This document shows positions 26,925 to 33,767 of a stretch of DNA of 52,835 nucleotides, piece after piece (positions within the stretch are counted from its first letter, which is position 1; each line of letters starts with the position of its first letter). The translations under genes and the position numbers were made by a program. The notes under the pieces are model-generated. The model saw nothing but the letters and a program-made list of their open reading frames with translations. It was not told the DNA's origin and searched no databases. This DNA comes from Acidobacteriota bacterium (GTDB taxonomy: Bacteria; Acidobacteriota; Vicinamibacteria; Marinacidobacterales; Marinacidobacteraceae), in assembly GCA_022822745.1 (NCBI GenBank), contig JAJEAO010000045.1:1-52835 (forward strand), given 5' to 3'.

Positions 26925-29900
26925 TCAGCGGGGGAGGACGGTGGTCGTGACGGCGGCCGCGGCGGGCGCGGGAAGCGGCCGGGCGGAACCGCGGGTCGGC
27001 TCGGTTCGGTCCTTCGGGGACGTCGTGAACGGCCACAGCAGGCTCCGAAGGTCGTCGCTCACGGCGTAGAGCGTCGGGATCAGGAGGAGGGTCAGGATCG
27101 TCGAGGTCGGGAGCCCTCCCGCGAGGACGAGGCCGATCGGGGCCCAGTTCCCGGCCCGTCCGTCCGCCGAGCCGAACAGGCCGGGAAGGAAGTAGGGAGC
27201 GGCCAGCGGCATCAGGCCGAAGAAGGTCGTGAGCGCGGTCATCATCACCGGACGCAGCCGGTGCTCGCTTCCCAGGATGAGCGCCTCGTCGCGGGAGAGG
27301 CCGCTGCGCCGCAGCGAGTTCACGTGCGCGATCAGCACGATCGCGTTGTTCACCACGATCCCGGCAAGCAGCACCAGGCCCAGCATCGCCGTGTTGTCGA
27401 GCGTCTGCCCGGTCAGGTTCAGGGTGAGCGAGACGCCGATGAACGAGAACGGGATGGCGAACATGATGACCGCCGGGTGGAGGAAGCTCTCGAACAGCGC
27501 CACCATGATCAGGTAGATGAGCAGCAGCGCGAACGCGAACGCGAATCCGGCGGCCGAGAAGTCGCTCTGTCCCATGCGGGACCAGCGATCGAAGCTCCAT
27601 TCGTAGCCCGGGGGCAGCGGAATCTCGCCGAGCTTCTCCCGCACCTGGCCCATGAGCCGGAACGAGGCGCCCGGCACGGAGGTGTTCGCGGTGATCGAGA
27701 GTTTCGGACGCCGGTCTTCGCGCTCGATGCTGCGCGGCCCGCTGACCGCTTCGAAGTCGGCCATCGCGCCGATCGGCACCTGGGCCTCCCCGGCGAACAC
27801 CGGCATCCGCCGCAGGTGGTCGAGGCGCTCCCGCTCCTCCTCCGGGTACTGGACGACGATGTCCACTTCCCGCCGGTCGCTCTCGATCTGCCCGACGGGA
27901 CGCGAGGTCAGGGCGCTGCGGACGCTCTGCGCCACCGCGTTCGTCGTGACCCCGGTCGCGAGCGCCCGGTCCGGGAGCACACTCACGTGGAGCTCCTCGG
28001 TGCCGCTCTCGAGGGAGGTCTCCACATCGCGGATCCCGTCCATCGCCGACAGCGTCTCGACAACGCGCGAGGACACCAGCTCGAGGACGGCCATGTCGTC
28101 GCCCTTGAGGTCCACGCTGACCCCGCTCCGGCTGCCCGGACCGCGCCCCCGGGACTGCCCGATGCGGAAGTTGACTCCGGGGATGTCGTCGGGGAGCAGG
28201 TTGCGGATCTCGTCGGTGATCTCGGTGACGCCGCGCTCGCCTTCGGTCTCGTCGAGGAGATAGATGTCGAATTGGCGTCCGCCGCCGTCGAAGCCGCCCC
28301 GGCGGGATCGTCCGCCCCCACGGCCGAACTCGTAGATCACGTCGGCGATCTCGAGCTCGTCCCGCCGCTCGTCGAGCATGGCGGCCACGCCTTCCATGAC
28401 CTCGCGAGTGTCGTCGACCGTGAAGGCGCGCGGGACGTCCACGCGGACCGTCACCTGGCGCTCGAGGCTGGAGGAGAACGGCGAGCGTTCGATGCTGCCG
28501 TACATCTGCCACGCCAGCCCGAGGAGGCCGACGGCGACGAGCAGCGAGATCGTCCGGTGGTGCAACGTGCGCCGGATCAGCCGTCCGTAGTACTTCGAGA
28601 GGATCCGCATGGTCCTCGAATAGCGGCGCTTCTCGTTGCGGAGGACGACGCCCGCCATCATCGGAACCACGGTCAGGGCGACGAGGAGCGAGGCCACGAT
28701 CACGATGCTCAGCGTGAGTCCGAAGTCCACGAAGATCCGGAAGAAGCCGCCGATCTCGGTGCCGAGGAAGATGAGCGGGATGAAGACGCACATCGTCGTC
28801 GCCGCCCCGGCGAGGATCGGCATGGTCACCGCGGAGGCGCCGTGGATGGCCGCCGTGCGCGAGTCCTCCTTGTGCTCGGTGAAACGGCGCGAGATCGAAT
28901 CGATGACCACGATCGCCGGATCGGCGAGCATTCCGATCGCCACCATGAGTCCGAACATGCTGATCACGTTCAGCGTGGTGTTCACCATGCCCGCGGTGCG
29001 CAGGAGATAGAGGATCACGAAGGTCGTGATGATCGAAAGCGGGATCGCGACGCCCACGAGGGCGGTCGTGCGGACCTTCTGCAGGAAGAGGAGCAGGATC
29101 AGCAGCGCCAGTCCGCCGCCGAAGAGCCCGGCGGTCGTGAGCTGCTCGAGCCCGCCGCGCACATCCTCGGAGGCGTCCTGGATCGTGCGGATTTCGATGT
29201 CGGCGTAGCGCGGTTCGGCGGCGATCGCCTCGAGTTCCGCCTTCACTGCGTCGGCGGCCGAGACGACGTTCCCGTTCGACGCCTTGAAGATCCGGAAGGT
29301 GACCGCCTCGACCCCGTTCAGGTAGTCGAACGAGGTCTGGAGGGGGTAGTCGTAGGTGACGTCGGCCACATCCCGGACCCGGAGGCCGGTCGCGCCGATC
29401 GGGGTGTCCTCGAGATCCTCGGGACGCTGGAACTGTCCCACGGTGCGCACGAGAAGTTTCCGCGATCCCTCTTCGATCGTGCCCCCGGAGATGTTCAGGT
29501 TGTTGGCGGCGAGCGCCTGCGAGACCTCGCGGACATCCACGTTCATCGCGGCCATCCGCTGCGGATCGAGGACGACCTTCAGCTCGCGGCGGCGCACCCC
29601 CCGGAGGCTCACGCTCGCGACGCCGTCGAGGCGCTCGAGGCGGGGAAGCACGATGTCTTCGGCGAAGCGGAACAGATCCTCGCGCGGCCACGGCGCTCCC
29701 AGATGGAATTGCACGATCGGGATGTCGGAGCTCTGGAAGCGACGGATGCGGATCCGCTCCACGTCGTCGGGGAGCAGGTGGCGGATGCGGTCCACGCGGT
29801 CGCGGGCCTCCACGACCATGAGATCCATGTCGGCGTTCTCTTCGAACTCGACGCTGACGCTGCCACTGTTCGCGTTCGCGGTGGCGGTGAGCGAAGTGAT

Positions 29901-30191
29901 CCCGGGGATCGTGCCCATGCTCTCTTCGAGGGGGCGCACGATGAGCCGCTCGGTCTCCTCGGGGGAGGAGGAGTCGTAGTTCACGCTCACCCAGAGGCTG
30001 TTCGAGCCGAAGGACGGCAGGAACTCGAGCGGCAGACGGGTCAGCGAGACGTAGCCGAGCACGATGAGCCCGATCGCGATCATCGTGATCGTGACCCGGC
30101 GGTCCACCGCGAACCGCGCCAGCGCGCTTCCCTTCTCGGCAGGGGTTTCCGGAGTGTCCGCTTCGGGTTTCGGATGTTCGTTCGGCGTCAT
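26925..30191 (-). CDS. RND efflux pump inner-membrane subunit (HAE1/AcrB-like), first pump
   Basis: A 1088-residue RND permease whose ATG overlaps the stop of the Spy-like gene (ATGA). It has a 25-residue hydrophilic, acidic N-terminal extension before the first helix (ITMIAIGLIVLGYVSL), longer than usual. Porter signature LPLEFLPSFGSNSLWVSVNY. Helix 4 reads VAIGMLADPAIVVIDSI, with Pro after the presumed proton-carrying Asp. Helix 10 region LVLLAGIVVNNAIVLIAHVN is normal. It is clearly a different pump from the one at 21907-25062: low similarity and a different periplasmic domain. The two pumps flank one adaptor gene. Proton-driven export from the periplasm is the expected role. Confidence 0.93.
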   Translation of the reverse strand: MTPNEHPKPEADTPETPAEKGSALARFAVDRRVTITMIAIGLIVLGYVSLTRLPLEFLPSFGSNSLWVSVNYDSSSPEETERLIVRPLEESMGTIPGITSLTATANANSGSVSVEFEENADMDLMVVEARDRVDRIRHLLPDDVERIRIRRFQSSDIPIVQFHLGAPWPREDLFRFAEDIVLPRLERLDGVASVSLRGVRRRELKVVLDPQRMAAMNVDVREVSQALAANNLNISGGTIEEGSRKLLVRTVGQFQRPEDLEDTPIGATGLRVRDVADVTYDYPLQTSFDYLNGVEAVTFRIFKASNGNVVSAADAVKAELEAIAAEPRYADIEIRTIQDASEDVRGGLEQLTTAGLFGGGLALLILLLFLQKVRTTALVGVAIPLSIITTFVILYLLRTAGMVNTTLNVISMFGLMVAIGMLADPAIVVIDSISRRFTEHKEDSRTAAIHGASAVTMPILAGAATTMCVFIPLIFLGTEIGGFFRIFVDFGLTLSIVIVASLLVALTVVPMMAGVVLRNEKRRYSRTMRILSKYYGRLIRRTLHHRTISLLVAVGLLGLAWQMYGSIERSPFSSSLERQVTVRVDVPRAFTVDDTREVMEGVAAMLDERRDELEIADVIYEFGRGGGRSRRGGFDGGGRQFDIYLLDETEGERGVTEITDEIRNLLPDDIPGVNFRIGQSRGRGPGSRSGVSVDLKGDDMAVLELVSSRVVETLSAMDGIRDVETSLESGTEELHVSVLPDRALATGVTTNAVAQSVRSALTSRPVGQIESDRREVDIVVQYPEEERERLDHLRRMPVFAGEAQVPIGAMADFEAVSGPRSIEREDRRPKLSITANTSVPGASFRLMGQVREKLGEIPLPPGYEWSFDRWSRMGQSDFSAAGFAFAFALLLIYLIMVALFESFLHPAVIMFAIPFSFIGVSLTLNLTGQTLDNTAMLGLVLLAGIVVNNAIVLIAHVNSLRRSGLSRDEALILGSEHRLRPVMMTALTTFFGLMPLAAPYFLPGLFGSADGRAGNWAPIGLVLAGGLPTSTILTLLLIPTLYAVSDDLRSLLWPFTTSPKDRTEPTRGSARPLPAPAAAAVTTTVLPR

Positions 30192-30793
30192 CGGAAATCT
30201 CCATGCCGGGGGGCGAAGGCGCCGGATCGGGGCGGGCCGCCGCCGTCGGCTTCCTCATCGGGCGCGTCATCAGATGGATCCGGGGACGCGTTCGGCGATG
30301 CGTCCGGGGAAGTGTCCGGGGATGTGTCCGGGGACGCGCTCGGGCCGGATTCGGGGAACAGGTCGTCGAAGGTGGCGCGCTGCTCGTCGTCCAGCATCTC
30401 GCGGATCTGGCCGCGGAACCGGAGCCGCAGCTCGCGGTAGCGCTCGCGGGTCGCCTCCCAGAATGCGGAGGCCTCCTCGTGGTTCCTCTCGAGAAACTCC
30501 CCGAGCCGGGCGCGCTGGCTCTCGTCGAGGTCGAGCGCCGATTCGAGGTGCTCCCGGAACCGCTCGGCGCGACCTTCGCCCGGGGGGCCGCCCCGTCCCC
30601 GGCGCCGCGCGTCGTCCCCGGCCCCGGAGCCTCGGCGGAACTCCCCCGCCTCCGGGCCCCGGCGCCCGCGTCCGTGTCGGGGATCGAAGAGCGAACTCGC
30701 GAGGACGCCGGCGGCGAAGCCGGCGAGGAGGGCGAGCACCAGGCTCAGTCGCCGCCAGCGGCGGCTGGTCCCGGGGGTGGAGGTCTCGGTCAT
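30188..30793 (-). CDS. Spy/CpxP/CnrX-like periplasmic sensor or chaperone
   Basis: A 201-residue protein starting at ATG 30793. One N-terminal transmembrane segment (about 14-34, LSLVLALLAGFAAGVLASSL) anchors a helical domain rich in Arg and Glu. Two LTxxQ-like motifs (LDLDESQ and MLDDEQ) bound the helices, as in Spy, ZraP and CnrX proteins, which respond to metals or misfolded envelope proteins. The C-terminus is a low-complexity tail of repeated SPDT/SPDA units coded by 12-bp tandem repeats. Its position between the anti-sigma and pump genes is like the sensor of Cupriavidus cnrYXH; that comparison is inference. It overlaps the following RND start by 4 bases. Confidence 0.75.
   Translation of the reverse strand: MTETSTPGTSRRWRRLSLVLALLAGFAAGVLASSLFDPRHGRGRRGPEAGEFRRGSGAGDDARRRGRGGPPGEGRAERFREHLESALDLDESQRARLGEFLERNHEEASAFWEATRERYRELRLRFRGQIREMLDDEQRATFDDLFPESGPSASPDTSPDTSPDASPNASPDPSDDAPDEEADGGGPPRSGAFAPRHGDFR
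30277..30336. repeat. Five 12-bp tandem repeats inside the Spy-like gene
   Basis: Units of the form TCCGGGGANGNG repeat at 30277, 30289, 30301, 30313 and 30325. They encode SPDT/SPDA/SPNA on the minus strand. The period is a multiple of three, so copy-number change would lengthen or shorten the tail without a frameshift. Confidence 0.8.
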
Positions 30794-30800
30794 GGCGTCC

Positions 30801-31283
30801 TCAGCGCCCCGGGCCGAATCCGCCGAGGACCGGCGACCCGAGCGCGATCAGGAGGACCGGCTCCCGCCCTTCACTCGTCGTCGGCGGCGCGCCCGGATCC
30901 GGATCGGCGCCCAGGATCTCGTCTTCGAGGGCGACCAGGGCCTCGGCGGGCGCCACGACCTCTGCCGCGCCCTCGCCGGCGTCGGACGCGAGGCGGAGGC
31001 TCAGGCCCGCAGCGACGACGAGCACGGCGGTCGCTGCCGCGAGCCGGACGCCGAGCTGGCGCCAGGTCCACCGGGGAATCGCCGAAACCGACCGTCGGCG
31101 CTCGCGGAAACGAACCACGAAGCCCGGATCCGGCTCGACCGCGGGCCGGAGGAAGCGGGAGATCGTCTCGATCCGGCTGCGCTCCCGCGCGAGGGACGGG
31201 TCTTCGGCGAGACGCTTCCGAAGGGCGGCGGCTTCGGTCGCATCGAGTTCGCCGTCGAAACCGGCCGAGACGGCTTCGCTCAT
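30801..31283 (-). CDS. RseA-like anti-sigma factor
   Basis: A 160-residue single-pass membrane protein starting at ATG 31283. The N-terminal MSEAVSAGFDGELDATEAAA resembles the sigma-binding helix of RseA-type anti-sigma factors (S..xDGEL). One transmembrane helix spans about residues 79-98, followed by a periplasmic part of about 60 residues that ends LGGFGPGR. There is no zinc-finger HxxxCxxC motif. It lies 56 bases after the ECF sigma gene and 7 bases before the Spy-like gene, so it most probably holds the sigma factor at the membrane until a periplasmic signal arrives. The frame is open far upstream, through the sigma gene in another frame; nothing supports a longer protein. Confidence 0.78.
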   Translation of the reverse strand: MSEAVSAGFDGELDATEAAALRKRLAEDPSLARERSRIETISRFLRPAVEPDPGFVVRFRERRRSVSAIPRWTWRQLGVRLAAATAVLVVAAGLSLRLASDAGEGAAEVVAPAEALVALEDEILGADPDPGAPPTTSEGREPVLLIALGSPVLGGFGPGR

Positions 31284-31339
31284 GGAGCGCCGGTCGACGG
31301 GCCTGCGCTCCTGACGATTCTTCGGGGGACGGCGGGAGA

Positions 31340-32044
31340 TCACGAGCGGGGGCTCCTGTCGGACGAGAGCGCCGCGGCCAGCCGCCGACGGGCGCGGTGG
31401 ATCCGCGACTGCACCGTGCCGAGCGGAAGCCCTGCGAGGCCTGCGATCTCGCGGTAGGTCATGCCGGCGACCTCCTTCAGGATGAGTGCTTCCCGCTCGC
31501 TCGGCGGGAGGTTGCGGAGCGCCGATTCCAGCTCGGTCCGATTCCGGATCGCCTCGGCGTGATCGCCGGCGTCGAGACCCTCCGGATCGGGCGGCGACCC
31601 GCGGAGCAGCAGTTCGGCGAGACGGCGCCGCCGCGCCGCCTTCCGGATGTGGTCGTGGGCGCACCGGACGGCGATCCGGCAGAGCCACGCGGCCACCGCT
31701 CCCTGCCCGCGCCACGACGAAGCCCGACGCCAGGCGCGGAGGAACGCCTCCTGCGCCACATCTTCGGCCGCCGCCGGATCGCGCAGGATGGCGAGCGCGA
31801 CGGCTCGGACCCGGGCCTCGGTGCGGCGGACCAGTTCGTCGAAGGCCGAAGCGTCCCCCTGCTCCCGGAATCGGAGGAACAGCGCGCGTTCCTCGCGGTT
31901 CTCGGCGGCGCGTCGGGCGGAGTGCGGAGCATGGCGGGGAGGCAGACGGGAGTCCCGGGATCGGTCCCGCCGGCTTCCGCGACCGGGGTGGTTCGCGGAG
32001 CCCGTGACCGAACCCTCGTTCACAAGACGCGCGCACCGACGCAT
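31340..32044 (-). CDS. ECF-type RNA polymerase sigma factor
   Basis: The annotated frame has 234 residues from ATG 32044. Sigma region 2 spans about 52-130 (FLRFREQGDASAFDELVRRT ... DVAQEAFLRAWRRASSWRG) and region 4 about 175-228 (LPPSEREALILKEVAGMTYR ... GTVQSRIHRARRRL). The first about 45 residues are Arg-rich and match nothing in the family, and the ATG itself overlaps an inverted repeat (ACAAGA/TCTTGT, 32022-32049), so the true start may lie downstream. It leads a six-gene minus-strand array with anti-sigma, sensor-like protein and efflux genes, and probably drives that array, including itself. The repeats at 32061-32190 lie immediately upstream. Confidence 0.88.
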   Translation of the reverse strand: MRRCARLVNEGSVTGSANHPGRGSRRDRSRDSRLPPRHAPHSARRAAENREERALFLRFREQGDASAFDELVRRTEARVRAVALAILRDPAAAEDVAQEAFLRAWRRASSWRGQGAVAAWLCRIAVRCAHDHIRKAARRRRLAELLLRGSPPDPEGLDAGDHAEAIRNRTELESALRNLPPSEREALILKEVAGMTYREIAGLAGLPLGTVQSRIHRARRRLAAALSSDRSPRS

Positions 32045-32060
32045 CTTGTTCGCGCGGGCG

Positions 32061-32190
32061 GCGACGGCGCCCGTTGATCCCGTCGTCGGTTCGACGAGAC
32101 CCGCGGATCTCGTCGTCGGTTCGACGGCGCCCGTTGATTCCGTCGTCGGTTCGACGAGACCCGCGGATCTCGTCGTCGGTTCGACGAGAC
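32061..32190. repeat. Alternating 30-bp repeats upstream of the ECF sigma gene
   Basis: The core CGTCGTCGGTTCGACG occurs at 32081, 32111, 32141 and 32171, exactly 30 bases apart, separated by two alternating 14-base spacers (AGACCCGCGGATCT and GCGCCCGTTGATTC type), so the true unit is 60 bp in two copies. The core region can fold (TCTCGTCG ... CGACGAGA around a six-base loop in the last copy). It fills most of the gap between the PLP-enzyme stop and the sigma gene, where the promoter of the sigma operon must lie. Confidence 0.85.
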
Positions 32191-32209
32191 CATGTCGCCG
32201 CGCCGGAGG

Positions 32210-33346
32210 TCAGGCGAGGGCCTGCTCCAGGTCCGCGATGAGGTCGGCGGGATGCTCGAGGCCGACGGAGACCCGGATCAGGTCGCGAGGCGTCGGACTC
32301 GTCGGCCCTTCGACGGCGAAGCGGTGCTCGGCCAGCGTCTCGACGCCGCCGAGGCTGGTCGCCCGGACCAGGAGCCGGAGCCGGGACATGAAGCGTCGCG
32401 CCCCGCCCTCGCCGCCCCGGACCCGGAAGGAGAGCATCGCGCCGAAACCGTCGGCCTGCCGGCTCTGGATGGCGTGCCCGGGATCGTCGGAGAGCCCCGG
32501 ATAGAAGGTCTCTGCGATCCGCGGGTGCGCCGCGAGGAACCCGGCGAGCGCCGCCGCCCGTTTGCTCTGCGCGCGGATGCGGAGCGGGAGCGTCTTCACG
32601 CCGCGGCGAAGCAGCCACGCGTCGAACGGCGACGGCACCGGGCCGGTGTCGGTCTGGATCGCGCGGATTCGTTCCGTGATGGCGAGGTCGCGGCGCGCCA
32701 CCACGGTTCCGCCGGTCACGTCGGAATGCCCTCCGAAGTACTTCGTCGTGGAGTGAACGACGAGATCGGCGCCGTGCTCGAGGGGTCGCTGGAGCACCGG
32801 CGTCATCCAGGTGTTGTCCACGGCGAGCAGCGCGCCGGAGGCCCGGCACCGGGCGGCGACGGCCCCGATGTCGGTCACGCGCAGCATCGGGTTCGACGGG
32901 GTCTCGACCAGGGCGAGCGCCGGGTGCGCGGCGAATCCGGCGTCCACGTCGTCGGGACAGAGGAAGTCGGTGAACCGCGTGCGGAGTCCCCACCGCGCCA
33001 GCGCGGTCGAGAGCAGATGCATCGTTCCGTGGTAGGCGTCCCGCGGCGCGAGAACCAGATCCCCCGGCGCGAGGGCGTAGAGGACCGAGTGGATCGCGGC
33101 GGTGCCGGACCCGAACGCGATGCACTCGGCGCCCCCTTCGAGGTCGGCCACCACGGTCTCGAGGGCGACCCGGTCCGGGTTCCCGCTGCGGCCGTAGATG
33201 AAGCCGGAGCGCAGCTCGCCCGAGTCGTCGCGCTCGAACGTGGTGGAGAGGTGGATGGCGGGCGCTACCGCTCCCGAAGGGTCCGCCGTCCGTCCGACGT
33301 GAACGCTCCGCGTCTCGATGCGCCGGCTGGGACCGGTCTGGCTCAT
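32210..33346 (-). CDS. Cystathionine gamma-synthase/lyase-family PLP enzyme
   Basis: A 378-residue cytosolic enzyme starting at ATG 33346. It has the trans-sulfuration signature: VAPAIHLSTTFERD near the start, YGRSGNPDR at about 51-59, the cofactor-holding AFGSGTAAIHS, VDNTWMTPVLQRPLE, and the Schiff-base Lys 202 in HSTTKYFGGHSD. It could be a cystathionine gamma-synthase, cystathionine beta- or gamma-lyase, or methionine gamma-lyase; the motifs shared by all of these do not separate them. No other methionine gene is adjacent. The 270-base leader is foldable. Confidence 0.9.
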   Translation of the reverse strand: MSQTGPSRRIETRSVHVGRTADPSGAVAPAIHLSTTFERDDSGELRSGFIYGRSGNPDRVALETVVADLEGGAECIAFGSGTAAIHSVLYALAPGDLVLAPRDAYHGTMHLLSTALARWGLRTRFTDFLCPDDVDAGFAAHPALALVETPSNPMLRVTDIGAVAARCRASGALLAVDNTWMTPVLQRPLEHGADLVVHSTTKYFGGHSDVTGGTVVARRDLAITERIRAIQTDTGPVPSPFDAWLLRRGVKTLPLRIRAQSKRAAALAGFLAAHPRIAETFYPGLSDDPGHAIQSRQADGFGAMLSFRVRGGEGGARRFMSRLRLLVRATSLGGVETLAEHRFAVEGPTSPTPRDLIRVSVGLEHPADLIADLEQALA

Positions 33347-33360
33347 GGCGGGGATTATCC

Positions 33361-33510
33361 GCCGATCCCCCGCGCGAAGGGGGGTGAACCGGAGCGGGAG
33401 AAACGGTTCCGTCCTACGGGGGTATAGGTGGGCGTCGCGTGTCGGGCCCGGGCTTCCCTCCTGGGATGCGCATCCCGCCCGACAGTGGTAACTCCCTTTC
33501 GGAACGTTAG
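33361..33510 (-). other. Foldable leader or candidate structured RNA upstream of the PLP enzyme gene
   Basis: Between the tRNA gene and the PLP-enzyme start, the minus strand contains an 8-bp outer stem (33440-33447 with 33477-33484, TGTCGGGC/GCCCGACA) enclosing a perfect 14-base palindrome at 33463-33476, then a GAACCG/CGGTTC stem and a CCCCC/GGGGG stem nearer the gene. An upstream GTTA/TAAC hairpin lies near 33489-33510. No SAM-I, SAM-II or SAH riboswitch consensus could be matched. The remaining bases to 33617 hold no convincing gene. Confidence 0.4.
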
Positions 33511-33617
33511 TAGCCGGAACACGAGTCGCCGCGCCGGTTCGGATTCAGTGTACCGCGATCCGTTCCCGGCGCCCCGACGCCCCGTGGCCGGTCCGGAGAC
33601 CGGCATTTCGACCCCGG

Positions 33618-33705
33618 TGCCGGGAGCGGGGTTCGAACCCGCACGCCCTCTCCGGGGCGGGGAATTTTAAGTTCCCGACGTCTTCCTGTATTCCGTCATC
33701 CCGGC
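33618..33705 (-). tRNA. tRNA-Leu (anticodon UAA)
   Basis: The minus strand from 33705 reads as a class II tRNA of 88 bases. The acceptor strands GCCGGGA and TCCCGGC pair perfectly, the anticodon arm is GGGAA-CTTAAAA-TTCCC with anticodon TAA, the long variable arm is CGCCC/GGGCG, and the T arm is GCGGG-TTCGAAC-CCCGC. The discriminator base is A, as leucine tRNAs require. The bases after it are CCG, so the CCA end is not encoded and must be added. Confidence 0.93.
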
Positions 33706-33767
33706 AGTCAGCCCCCCGATTCCGCGTCGGATGATACGGATGCGGGCCGCGCTCCGGAACGGCGGCG

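Noticed and set aside
25120..30270. 1716-residue adaptor fusion
   Set aside because: The upstream part is an out-of-frame reading of the RND gene; the lipoprotein signal at 26892 marks the true start.
27261..30440. Long plus-strand reading frame opposite the first RND gene
   Set aside because: Same shadow effect; no domain or start site is seen.
30801..33125. 774-residue extended anti-sigma protein
   Set aside because: The upstream part reads through the sigma gene, the 60-bp repeats and the PLP-enzyme gene out of frame; only the last 160 residues make sense.
33361..33510. SAM or SAH riboswitch ahead of the PLP enzyme
   Set aside because: The stems do not match the conserved cores of SAM-I, SAM-II or SAH riboswitches, so only a generic structured leader is reported.
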